Assembly: GCF_004283755.1 (NCBI RefSeq)
Contig: NZ_SHMH01000013.1
Location: 1-64,000, forward strand
Direction: 5' to 3'
From: Pseudoxanthomonas winnipegensis
Lineage (GTDB): Bacteria > Pseudomonadota > Gammaproteobacteria > Xanthomonadales > Xanthomonadaceae
Length of the DNA: 64,000 nucleotides
The position numbers and the translations under genes are program-made. Each line of letters begins with the position of its first letter. The first letter of the stretch is position 1. The notes beneath the pieces were generated by a model, which worked only from the letters and a program-made list of their open reading frames with translations, did no database searches and was not told the DNA's origin. This document shows positions 20,981 to 29,098 of this stretch, in pieces.

Positions 20981-21376
20981 TCAGTGCGCCGCCGGCTCCA
21001 CCATCGTCTGCAACTGCTCGATCACGCCAGGTTCAACGAACACGCATGGCTGGCCGGCCGCGATCGGCACGTTGAACACCTTGGCGAACACCTCGCGCTT
21101 GAGGTGCGCCAGGCGGCCCGTCCGGTACGCCTGTTCGGGCTTCATGCGCCCGCTGCCCGCCGGCGAGCCGCTGCGCTGCGGATCGCATTCGACCAGTGCG
21201 ACAAAGCCATCGTCGGACAGCTTCTGGTGTTCCGGGCACAGGCCCCAGCCGGTCGTCGTGTGGCGCTTCATGCTCGCACGCAGGCGCTTGTCGAGCAGGA
21301 TGGCGCCGGTGTCGAAGCTCGCGCCGCAGACCAGGCAGATGTGTTGTTCAAGCGAAACATGGGATTTGTCGTTCAT
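20981..21376 (-). CDS. Small zinc-ribbon-like conserved ICE protein
   Basis: This 131-residue protein begins MNDKSHVSLEQHICLVCGAS. ATG 21376 has GGAG about 8 bases upstream, and the longer frame is rejected. A CxxC (CLVC) near residue 14 and a later LCPEHQ near residue 50 suggest a metal-binding ribbon. The second half (GRLAHLKREVFAKVFNVPIA then GQPCVFVEPGVIEQL) has no recognised fold. Homologues are frequent hypothetical proteins of ICEs. No function assigned. Confidence 0.65.
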   Translation of the reverse strand: MNDKSHVSLEQHICLVCGASFDTGAILLDKRLRASMKRHTTTGWGLCPEHQKLSDDGFVALVECDPQRSGSPAGSGRMKPEQAYRTGRLAHLKREVFAKVFNVPIAAGQPCVFVEPGVIEQLQTMVEPAAH

Positions 21377-21711
21377 GACGATCTCCGGTTGCACGGGCGG
21401 AATTGCCCGGAACCGTGGCCAGCACGGCGCAGCGCAAGCGGTCAGTGGTCGCAGACGGCCTCCAGGCCGCAAGCGTGCGAGCACGCGCAGCCATTGACTG
21501 CGAGAACGCCGTGATACGGTGAAGGGAACAGCAAGACCGCCCACCCACACCCTCGCAGCCCCGCCGTTGGCGTGCGGAGCGGGCAGGCCCGGATCAACAA
21601 GCCGGGCCGAAGGCGTCAGGGGTCAGCGCCGAATGGCCGCGATTCGGTACGAAGCGCGGGGCGCAGCCCGCGAACCCGACGGCGGCACGCCGGGACGCCC
21701 GGATATTGCAG
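21377..21711. other. 335-bp spacer, nothing recognised
   Basis: Between the DUF1016 nuclease stop and the zinc-ribbon gene start. It is GC-rich with short inverted words such as GACGGCCTCCAGGCCG, and no coding region or clear promoter was found. Confidence 0.4.
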
Positions 21712-22779
21712 TCAGGATTTCTTGTCAGACTGCCGCTGCTCGATCTGTAAACGCGCCCGCTCGGTCGCCTGCTGCAACCGTTCGCCCAGCACCGCACGCG
21801 GCGGCAAGCTGGTCAGATACTCGGCAACGTGGATGCCCGACTTGTCCAGTTCCAGCAACTCGATCTGCTCGCGCTTCTTGCCAGTGCAGAGAATGATCCC
21901 CAGCGGCGAGGCTTCTTCCGGCTCCCGCTCGTGCTTGTCCAGCCAGCGCAAGTAAAGCTCCATCTGCCCCTTGTAGGCGGCCTTGAACTCGCCGATCTTC
22001 AATTCCACCGCCACCAGCCGACGCAACTTTCGGTTGTAGAACAGCAGGTCAAGGTGAAAATCCTCGTCGTCAATCGGGATACGCTTCTGGCGGGCGACGA
22101 AGGAAAAGCCCGCACCCAGCTCCAGCAGGAAGGATTCCATTTCGCGGATGATCGCCGCCTCCAGATCACTTTCCTGCCAAGTGTCCCGCAGGCCCAGGAA
22201 ATCGAGGATGTACGGGTCGCGCATGACCAGCGCCGGCGTCATGCGCTGCGCATCGCGCAAGCTCGCCAGTTCCTGCGCGATCGTCTCGTCCGGCTTTTGC
22301 GACAGGGCCGTGCGCTCGTACAGCATCGAGTCGATGCGCTCGCGCAGCGTGCGCACGCTCCAGCGTTCGGCGCTGGCCATCTGCGCGTAGTAGTCCCGCT
22401 GGAGCGGGTCTTTCAGCGGGATCAGGGCGATGAAGTGCGTCCAGCTCAATTGTCGTATCAGTGATACGACAATTCGCTCGTCGGGGAAGGTGGCGGCAAA
22501 CTGCACCATCCGGCGCAGGTTCTTCATTGCAAAGCTGCTGCCGTACTCTTGCACCAGTTGCGTCGCCAGCGTCAGCACGACTTCCTCGCCATAGTCGGCC
22601 CGTCGCCCCTCCAAGACCTGCGTATGGATGCGCTGGCCGATGCGCCAATAGAGCATCGTCAGTTCGCTGTTCACTGCCGAGACGGCGCGCTGCCGCGCCG
22701 CCTCGATCAGCGCCCGGATGTCGCCCAGCAGCGCCGCAGGCGCTGCGGGCGAAGGAACGGATGTTTTGCGCCTATTCAT
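21712..22779 (-). CDS. DUF1016 / YhcG-type PD-(D/E)XK nuclease
   Basis: This 355-residue protein has an N-terminal DUF1016_N helical domain (LTMLYWRIGQRIHTQVLEGR, then EVVLTLATQLVQEYGSSFAM and KNLRRMVQFAATFPD). The C-terminal nuclease domain carries the catalytic pattern DEDFHLDLLFYNRKLRRLVA followed by VELKIGEFKAAYKGQ, in which Asp and the ELK motif are the PD-(D/E)XK residues. The fold is complete and no active-site residue is missing. The start overlaps the int stop by four bases, so it is coexpressed with the integrase. Roles suggested for relatives include restriction-like defence or element-to-element competition; here it is cargo of unknown target. Confidence 0.85.
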   Translation of the reverse strand: MNRRKTSVPSPAAPAALLGDIRALIEAARQRAVSAVNSELTMLYWRIGQRIHTQVLEGRRADYGEEVVLTLATQLVQEYGSSFAMKNLRRMVQFAATFPDERIVVSLIRQLSWTHFIALIPLKDPLQRDYYAQMASAERWSVRTLRERIDSMLYERTALSQKPDETIAQELASLRDAQRMTPALVMRDPYILDFLGLRDTWQESDLEAAIIREMESFLLELGAGFSFVARQKRIPIDDEDFHLDLLFYNRKLRRLVAVELKIGEFKAAYKGQMELYLRWLDKHEREPEEASPLGIILCTGKKREQIELLELDKSGIHVAEYLTSLPPRAVLGERLQQATERARLQIEQRQSDKKS

Positions 22780-23975
22780 GCCACGGCCTCCTGCGGCTGC
22801 CGTGCGCCAGTAATGGCCTGCCGTCGGCTCGCCACCAGTTCGGCCGCATCCCGCACCGGCTTGTCCTCGGTGTGGACGTAGTGCATGAACATCGCCACCG
22901 TCTTGTGGCCCGTCAGCTTCATGCCGACCTTGGTCGGCACGCCCGAATTGGCGATGTCGGTCGTGGCCCGATGGCGGATGCCGTGCGTGCCGACATGCGG
23001 CACGCTGGCGGCCTTGAGCACGCGCGTCCAGCCGCCATAGTGCTCGCCGTGGGTCAGGTGCCGGGTCGGATCGTTGGGCGACGGCAGGACATAGGGGCAG
23101 CCGTCCCGGCGCGGCGCGGTGGACAGCAGCCGATAGGCTTCCTCGCTCATGGGCTTGGAGATACCGCCGGTCTTGCTGTCGGGCCAGACGACGCGGCGCT
23201 TTTCCAGATCAATCCAGTCCCATTCCAGCGGGCAGATTTCGGAGCGGCGGGCGGCGAACTCGAATTGCAGGCGGATCGCCAGCGGGATGACGTAGCTCTC
23301 CAATCCTTCCGCCTCCAGGTGTTCCAGATGCCGGAAGATCCTCACCAGCTCGTCGTCCACGATGAGCCGTGTTTCCTTGCCGGGCGGGTACATCGGGACG
23401 TGGCGGCACGGATTGGTGCCGTCCGGGCGCAGTCCCCACACTTCGGCCAGGTTGAACATCTTGCGCAAGACGCCGAAGCTCTTGTTCGCCTCAGTCGGCT
23501 TGTAGGCCAGCTTCTTCATCAGCGCAGCCACGTCCGGACGCTTCACGTCCTGCACCTTCATCCGGCCCAGGATCGGGATGATGCAGCGGTCAATCACGCC
23601 CTGATAGCCGCGTTGCGTGCTGGGCTTGTTACGCTGCTTGGAGTAGTCCTCCATGAACGTGTCGCAGAACTCCTTCATGGTCGGTGCCTTGCGAGCGGCG
23701 TTCTTGGCCGCGCTGGGATCGCCGCCCTTGCGTACCTCGGCCAGCCACTCCTGCGCCATCGTGCGCGCCTGATCGACCGTCAGTTCCCCGTACTGACCCA
23801 AGGCGGGCTTGCGGCGCTCGCCGGCGTTGGTGCGGTACTGGAGCATGAACACCTTGCGGCCGGCCGGGGTGATCTTGCACAGGAAGCCGGGCACCACGGT
23901 ATCCCGCAGTTCGATGGCCTTGTCTTGGGGTTGTGCCGCATCGACTGCGGACTTGGTGAGCTTGATCTTCGCCAT
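22776..23975 (-). CDS. int: ICE tyrosine-recombinase integrase
   Basis: This 399-residue site-specific recombinase catalyses integration and excision. The N-terminal DUF4102-like arm-binding domain (MAKIKLTKSAVDAAQPQDKA), a SAM-like core-binding domain (residues about 95-190) and the C-terminal catalytic domain are all present. Catalytic residues are visible: Arg in FAARRSEICPLEWDW, the H-x-x-R box THGIRHRATTDIA, His in LTGHKTVAMF and the nucleophile Tyr in FMHYVHTEDKP. It is transcribed away from the tRNA-Leu end with about 170 bases between start and the presumed junction, the normal layout for an element end. Confidence 0.93.
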   Translation of the reverse strand: MAKIKLTKSAVDAAQPQDKAIELRDTVVPGFLCKITPAGRKVFMLQYRTNAGERRKPALGQYGELTVDQARTMAQEWLAEVRKGGDPSAAKNAARKAPTMKEFCDTFMEDYSKQRNKPSTQRGYQGVIDRCIIPILGRMKVQDVKRPDVAALMKKLAYKPTEANKSFGVLRKMFNLAEVWGLRPDGTNPCRHVPMYPPGKETRLIVDDELVRIFRHLEHLEAEGLESYVIPLAIRLQFEFAARRSEICPLEWDWIDLEKRRVVWPDSKTGGISKPMSEEAYRLLSTAPRRDGCPYVLPSPNDPTRHLTHGEHYGGWTRVLKAASVPHVGTHGIRHRATTDIANSGVPTKVGMKLTGHKTVAMFMHYVHTEDKPVRDAAELVASRRQAITGARQPQEAVA

Positions 23976-24146
23976 GATGACTCCTCGGAAAGCCCGGTTT
24001 CCAAGAGCCGCATGGGAGCCACGCGAGGGGAAGCCGGGTCAAGTTTCGGAAAGCACCGGCATATGTTGAACTCGCCTAAGTGATTGATAAACCTTCTGTA
24101 TCGAGCCTTGGCGTAGTCCAGCGAATTGCGGTACTGGAGTCATCGT

Positions 24147-24159
24147 GAAACAAAAAACC
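24147..24159. other. Putative ICE attachment junction (attR/attL)
   Basis: Read on the minus strand the tRNA-Leu terminator ends GGGGTTTTTTGTT and then diverges: the copy at 24.15 kb continues TCACGATG into the integrase upstream region, while its duplicate at 24.93 kb continues GTTCGTTTC. The identity stops exactly at the T tract (24149), placing the element end there. Short T-rich target words are known for Tn4371-type integrases. The partner site is outside the window, so this is inference. Confidence 0.5.
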
Positions 24160-24173
24160 CCGCGCTGGCGGGG
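24152..24173 (-). terminator. Terminator of tRNA-Leu copy 1
   Basis: On the minus strand: CCCCGC, loop CAGC, GCGGGG, then TTTTTTG. It lies 31 bases beyond the tRNA 3-prime end, and its T tract coincides with the presumed ICE junction. Confidence 0.85.
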
Positions 24174-24204
24174 TTTGATGTGTGGCAGTGACCTGCCGAT
24201 CCGT

Positions 24205-24289
<85 letters not shown>

Positions 24290-24454
24290 AACGGGGCGCG
24301 CATTCTGCGGTCAGGGCGGGGCGCACGTCAACAGGTTTTGCGCATCGCATCGCGCGCGCGGGCAGGAAGATCGGAAAGTCGCCTCGTCGGAGTGCGGCGA
24401 CGCGGACCTGTTGATGTGCTTGCGGCCGGTGAGTTCGCTTCGTTTACCAACCGC

Positions 24455-24871
24455 GACCCGGCCTGGTCGAGGCTCTACAGCGAAGAGATCAGGACTCCGC
24501 TCGACCCGGAGGCATTGATCAAGCGCTCTGCCCCCTCCCTTTCGCCGAAGGCGAAGGGGAGGGCCGGGGTGGGGTGCTTTTGCTCTTGCTTCTGTGGCTT
24601 GCCGGGTAAAGCCCCGACCCCTCCCCAGCCCTCCCCTGCGCTGCGCGCAAGGGAGGGGGCCTCAAGTCGATCATTTCCCGTCACTGATCGCGTTATGCGC
24701 GAGGGAAGGTGGTCTAACGCTCTCCGCAAACCGCAGCCTCGTGACCTGACGCACGAGGCAGCGGTCCGGCGGGCGGGGGGCCGCGCCTAGCGAGGCAGGA
24801 CGCCGAGCGCCTGAATCAGGGCACGATGCCCTGATTGAGGGATCAGCGGCCCCCGCCCGCCGGACCGCTGC
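24455..24871. repeat. Composite palindromic repeat, copy 1 (between the tRNA-Leu genes)
   Basis: This block has two modules. The A module (about 24521-24661) contains CCCTCCCTTTCGCC... and a CGCTGCGCGCAAGGGAGG counterpart. The B module (24756-24871) is an imperfect palindrome whose ends GGCAGCGGTCCGGCGGGCGG pair with the far end and whose centre is TCAGGGCA-N3-TGCCCTGA. The same A-spacer-B arrangement occurs in opposite orientation at 41077-41515, and B alone at 44731-44846. The open frames crossing it are translations of the repeat, not genes. Confidence 0.8.
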
Positions 24872-24931
24872 CCTTCCGAAGCCAAGAAAACTCGTGCGCC
24901 ACGATCTCTCGCCGCCCAAGAAACGAACAAC

Positions 24932-24953
24932 AAAAAACCCCGCGCTTGCGGGG
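24932..24953 (-). terminator. Terminator of tRNA-Leu copy 2
   Basis: Same hairpin as copy 1 with loop AAGC, followed by TTTTTTGTTG on the minus strand. Confidence 0.85.
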
Positions 24954-24984
24954 TTTGATGTGTGGCAGTGACCTGCCGATCCGT

Positions 24985-25069
<85 letters not shown>

Positions 25070-25164
25070 AACGGGGCGCGTATGGTGCGGTGAACGGCGA
25101 GGATTGTCAACGCGGCAGGCGTGCCGGGCCAGGAAGCGCGGGCCTTGGGGTGTACCATGCGCGC

Positions 25165-27708
25165 ATGACCAAAAAAACTGGATCGGGCGGACGCAACCCC
25201 CCATCGGGCAAGGCTTCGCCTTCCAAATCACGCAATGCCGCCGGCGGCGGAAAGAAGCCCGCCGGCAAGTCGCTCCCCCCCTGGATGCCGCAACAGCCCG
25301 ACGCGCCCGCCCCGGCGCGCCCCGGCAAGGGTGCGCCCGGCGGGCGCCGCGGCGGCGATGACCGGCCGCGCGATGCCGGGCCGCGTCCGTTCGAACGCCG
25401 CCCGCGCGGTCCGCGCGTGGTGGTGCCCGCGCAGGGCGCGGGCCACGCCGGCTTCGTCGACCCCCATGCCGCCCGCGAGGCCGAGCGCTACGCCCAGCCC
25501 ATCGCCAGCCGCGAAGTGATCCTGGGCACGCTGGCCGCCAGCGAGGGCCCGCTCACCGCCGAGGAAGTGGCGGCCAAGCTCGACCTGACCGCGCCGGACC
25601 GCTTCGAGGCATTGAGCAAGCGCCTCAATGCGATGGTCCGCGACGGCCAGCTGCTGCTCAACCGCCGCGGCGGTTACGCGCCGGCCGAGCAGATGGACCT
25701 GGTGCCGGGCGTGGTGATCGCCAACCCGGAAGGCTTCGGCTTCCTGCGGCCCGAGGCGGGCGGCGACGACTTGTTCCTGCCGCCGTTCGAGATGCGCAAG
25801 GTCATGCACGGCGACCGCGTGCTGGCCAGCGTCACCGGCATGGACCGGCGCGGCCGCCGCGAGGGCGCGATCGTGGAAGTGCTCGAGCGCCGCGTGCACC
25901 GGCTGATCGGCCGCTTCGCGATCGAGGCGGGCGTGAGCTTCGTGGTGCCCGACGACAAGCGCATGCAGCGCAACGTGATGATCCCGCCCGACGCGCGCGG
26001 CGAGGCGCGCGACGGCCAGCTGGTCGTGTGCGAGCTGACCCATGCGCCGGACGGGCGCCGCGAGCCGATCGGCAAGATCATCGCCGTGCTCGGCGACAAA
26101 CTCACCCCCTCGCTGGTGGTGGAGACCGCCATCCACGGTCACGAGCTGCCTTACGAGTTCCCGCAGGCCGTGCTGGACGAGGCCGCCGCGGTGCCGCTGA
26201 AGGTCGAGCCGTCGATGATCGGCGGACGCGTGGACTTGCGCGACATGCCGCTGGTGACCATCGACGGCGCCGACGCCAAGGACTTCGACGACGCGGTCTA
26301 CTGCGAGTCCAACCGCAAGGGCCTGCGCATCAGCAACCGCTCCGGTTACCGGCTGGTGGTGGCCATCGCCGACGTGTCGCACTACGTGCGCCCGGGCACC
26401 CCGCTGGACGAGGAGGCGCAGCTGCGCGCCACCTCGGTTTACTTCCCCGGCTTCGTGGTGCCGATGCTGCCGGAGACGCTGTCCAACGGCATCTGCTCGC
26501 TCAATCCCAACGTGGACCGCATGTGCTTCGTGTGCGACATGCAGGTCAACAAGAACGGCGAGGTCACCGAGTCCAAGTTCTACGAGGCGGTGATGCGCTC
26601 GCATGCGCGCCTGACCTACGACCAGGTATGGAAGGCGGTGGGCGAGGACGACGCCGAGGCGCAGGCCCAGATCGGCCCGGCCATCCTGCCGCACGTGCAG
26701 CGCCTGCACGCGCTGTACGGCCTGCTGGCCAAGGCGCGGCAGAAGCGCGGCGCGATCGAGTTCGAGACCAGCGAAGTGCGCTTCGTCCTGGACAACAAGG
26801 GCGAGGTCACCCAGGCCGGCATGCAGGTGCGCAACGACGCGCACAAGCTGATCGAGGAATGCATGATCGCGGCCAACGTGCAGGCCGCGCGCTATCTGCT
26901 GGCCAAGGGCGTGCCGGCGCCGTACCGCGTGCACGAGCGCCCGCCGGAGTCCAAGTACGCCGACCTGCTGGAGTTCCTCAAGGAATTCAAGCTGTCCATG
27001 CCGCCGTGGAGCAAGGTCGAGCCGCGCGACTTCACCGCGCTGCTGCACAAGATCCGTCAGCGCCCGGACGTGGCCCTGCTGGAGTCGGTGGTGCTGCGCA
27101 GCCAGAGCCTGGCGGTGTACACGCCGGACAACGCCGGCCACTTCGGCCTGGCGCTGGACGCCTATGCGCACTTCACCTCGCCGATCCGCCGCTACCCGGA
27201 CCTGCTGGTCCACCGCGCGATCAAGCACGCCCTCAGCGGCAAGCCGGTGGAGAAGTTCCAGTACAGCCCGCGCGAGATGGCCGCGCTGTCGCTGCAGTGT
27301 TCCGAGCGTGCGCGCCGTGCCGACGAGGCCGAGCGCGAGGTCGACGAGCGCTACCGCGCCGCGTGGATGGAGCAGCATGTCGGCGGCATCTTCGACGGGG
27401 TGATCAGCGGGGTGACCAGCTTCGGGCTGTTCGTCGAGCTCAACCAGTCCAAGGTCAACGGCCTGGTCCACGTGACCCAGCTGCCGCACGACTATTACCA
27501 CTTCGACCCGATCCGCAAGACGCTCTCCGGCGAGCGCCGCGGCATGGAGTTCCGCCTGGGCGACGCGGTCCAGGTGCAGGTCATGAAGGCCAGCATGGAG
27601 GAGCGCAAGATCGACTTCAGGCTGGTCGAGCAGCGCCAGGACGGGGCCGCCGCGGACGAGCAGCCGCCGCAGGCGTTCCCGGCCAAGCGCAAGAAGCAGA
27701 AGTACTGA
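25165..27708 (+). CDS. rnr: Ribonuclease R
   Basis: This processive 3-to-5 exoribonuclease degrades structured RNA and functions in rRNA quality control and trans-translation. It has 847 residues from ATG 25165 (MTKKTGSGGRNPPSGKASPS); the longer frame begins inside the tRNA and is rejected. The order is: a basic, Pro/Gly/Arg-rich disordered N-terminus (to about residue 100), a winged helix (ILGTLAASEGPLTAEEVAAK), cold-shock OB folds (DLVPGVVIANPEGFGFLRPE), the RNB catalytic domain with IDGADAKDFDDAVY carrying the metal-binding aspartates, an S1 domain (FDGVISGVTSFGLFVEL) and a Lys-rich tail (KRKKQKY). Confidence 0.95.
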   Translation: MTKKTGSGGRNPPSGKASPSKSRNAAGGGKKPAGKSLPPWMPQQPDAPAPARPGKGAPGGRRGGDDRPRDAGPRPFERRPRGPRVVVPAQGAGHAGFVDPHAAREAERYAQPIASREVILGTLAASEGPLTAEEVAAKLDLTAPDRFEALSKRLNAMVRDGQLLLNRRGGYAPAEQMDLVPGVVIANPEGFGFLRPEAGGDDLFLPPFEMRKVMHGDRVLASVTGMDRRGRREGAIVEVLERRVHRLIGRFAIEAGVSFVVPDDKRMQRNVMIPPDARGEARDGQLVVCELTHAPDGRREPIGKIIAVLGDKLTPSLVVETAIHGHELPYEFPQAVLDEAAAVPLKVEPSMIGGRVDLRDMPLVTIDGADAKDFDDAVYCESNRKGLRISNRSGYRLVVAIADVSHYVRPGTPLDEEAQLRATSVYFPGFVVPMLPETLSNGICSLNPNVDRMCFVCDMQVNKNGEVTESKFYEAVMRSHARLTYDQVWKAVGEDDAEAQAQIGPAILPHVQRLHALYGLLAKARQKRGAIEFETSEVRFVLDNKGEVTQAGMQVRNDAHKLIEECMIAANVQAARYLLAKGVPAPYRVHERPPESKYADLLEFLKEFKLSMPPWSKVEPRDFTALLHKIRQRPDVALLESVVLRSQSLAVYTPDNAGHFGLALDAYAHFTSPIRRYPDLLVHRAIKHALSGKPVEKFQYSPREMAALSLQCSERARRADEAEREVDERYRAAWMEQHVGGIFDGVISGVTSFGLFVELNQSKVNGLVHVTQLPHDYYHFDPIRKTLSGERRGMEFRLGDAVQVQVMKASMEERKIDFRLVEQRQDGAAADEQPPQAFPAKRKKQKY

Positions 27709-27723
27709 GCGAGGCGGCGGACG

Positions 27724-28173
27724 ATGGGCGAGTACAGCGGCGGGTGTCAGTGCGGGGCGGTGCGCTTTCGCGTCAGCGGGACGCTGGACGACGCCTCGAT
27801 CTGTCACTGCCGCATGTGCCAGAAGGCGTTCGGTGCTTACTACGCGCCGCTGGTGTCCACCCGCGGCGCCACCCTGGAGTGGACGCGCGGCCAGCCCACG
27901 CGCTTTGCCTCCTCCAATCTGGTGGAGCGCGGCTTCTGCAACCAGTGCGGCACCCCGCTGACCTACGAGGCGCCCGACGGCGTGGCGCTGGCGGCCGGCG
28001 CGTTCGACACCCCGGCGCTGTTTCCCCCGCACATCCAGTACGGCGTGGAGGGGCGGCTGCCGTTCACCGACACGCTGGCGGCGCTGCCGACGCGCCGCAC
28101 CGAGCAGGACAGCGCCTCGCTGGAATTCCTCTCCCGCATCGTTTCCTTCCAGCATCCCGACCGCGACACCTGA
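27724..28173 (+). CDS. GFA-family (glutathione-dependent formaldehyde-activating-like) zinc protein
   Basis: This 149-residue GFA/CENP-V domain protein has a start 15 bases after the rnr stop. Zinc-binding cysteines are visible in GGCQCGAVRF, ICHCRMCQKAFGAY and GFCNQCGTPLTYE, the full CxC...CxxC...CxxC set. The C-terminus is short. Members bind zinc and some bind S-glutathionyl substrates. The true substrate of this small member is unknown, and its place behind rnr gives no clue. Confidence 0.88.
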   Translation: MGEYSGGCQCGAVRFRVSGTLDDASICHCRMCQKAFGAYYAPLVSTRGATLEWTRGQPTRFASSNLVERGFCNQCGTPLTYEAPDGVALAAGAFDTPALFPPHIQYGVEGRLPFTDTLAALPTRRTEQDSASLEFLSRIVSFQHPDRDT

Positions 28174-28315
28174 CGAGGCGGAATCGTCTTCTGGATTCGG
28201 GAACAATCGCGCGGTGCCGACGGTCCGTCCTCGGTGCCGCCACGATCTTCCGCCCGCCCAGGTCCCACGCCCCGCCTTCCCCTTCAAGAAAGCCGATTTC
28301 CCAAGACTTTCCCTC

Positions 28316-29062
28316 ATGAGCAAACAGAACCAATGGATCGTCGGCGTCAACGCCGTCGCCTCCGCGATCGACAACGATGCCGATCACGTGCGTGAAGTGC
28401 TGATCGACGGCAGCAGCAAGAACGCGCGCCTGACCGAGATCGAGGAGAACGCGCGCCGCAAGGGCATCGACGTGCGTCGCGTCACCACCCAGGCGCTGGA
28501 CGGCGTCGGCGGCCAGGTGCGCCACCAGGGCGTGGCCGCGCGTTACGCCGCCGCGCGCACCTGGGACGAGGGCGAGCTGGCCGGCCTGATCGAAGGCGCG
28601 CAGGGCCGCGCGCTGCTGCTTGTGCTCGACGGCGTGCAGGACCCGCACAACCTCGGCGCCTGCCTGCGCAGCGCCGCCGCCGCCGGCGTCACCGCGGTGG
28701 TCATCCCCAAGGACAAGTCGGTGGGCCTGAACGCCACCGTGCGCAAGACCTCGGCCGGGGCCGCCGACCGCATCCCGGTGATCGCCGTGACCAACCTGGC
28801 GCGCACCCTGCGCGAGATCCAGAGGGCCGGCGTGTGGATCTACGGCTTGGCCGGCGAGGCGGACAACTCGCTCTACGCCCTGGACCTGACCGGCAACATC
28901 GCCCTGGTGCTGGGCGGCGAGGGCGATGGCATGCGCCGGCTCACGCGCGAGCACTGCGACGGGCTGGTCAAGATCCCGATGCCGGGCGATATCGAAAGCC
29001 TCAACGTCTCGGTCGCCACCGGGGTGACCCTGTTCGAGGCCGTGCGCCAGCGCGGCCTCTGA
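28316..29062 (+). CDS. rlmB: 23S rRNA (guanosine-2251-2-prime-O)-methyltransferase
   Basis: This SPOUT-class methyltransferase modifies Gm2251 in the 23S P-loop. It has 248 residues from ATG 28316 (MSKQNQWIVGVNAVASAIDN); 34 upstream codons in frame are not family-like. The N-terminal L30e-like RNA-binding domain is followed by the knotted SAM domain with the three SPOUT motifs: VLDGVQDPHNLGACLRSAAA, VLGGEGDGMRRLTREHCD and IPMPGDIESLNVSVATGVTL. The frequent rnr-rlmB neighbourhood of gammaproteobacteria is retained, with one gene inserted between. Confidence 0.94.
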   Translation: MSKQNQWIVGVNAVASAIDNDADHVREVLIDGSSKNARLTEIEENARRKGIDVRRVTTQALDGVGGQVRHQGVAARYAAARTWDEGELAGLIEGAQGRALLLVLDGVQDPHNLGACLRSAAAAGVTAVVIPKDKSVGLNATVRKTSAGAADRIPVIAVTNLARTLREIQRAGVWIYGLAGEADNSLYALDLTGNIALVLGGEGDGMRRLTREHCDGLVKIPMPGDIESLNVSVATGVTLFEAVRQRGL

Positions 29063-29098
29063 GGCGGGCGAAGGGGGCTACGTGCGGCAGGGGGCGGC

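Noticed and set aside
24475-24729. 84-codon minus-strand frame (PSLARSAGEGWGG-type protein)
   Set aside because: This is the translation of the A-module repeat, which recurs in opposite orientation at 41.3 kb; such peptides are frequent spurious annotations.
25228-28374. Open frame of over 1000 codons antisense to rnr and rlmB (similar ones at 29078-32095 and 58994-62110)
   Set aside because: High-GC codon-position bias opens the complementary frames of long genes. The translations are His/Arg/Gln/Val-rich low-complexity sequence with no domain, while the sense strands encode well-known proteins.
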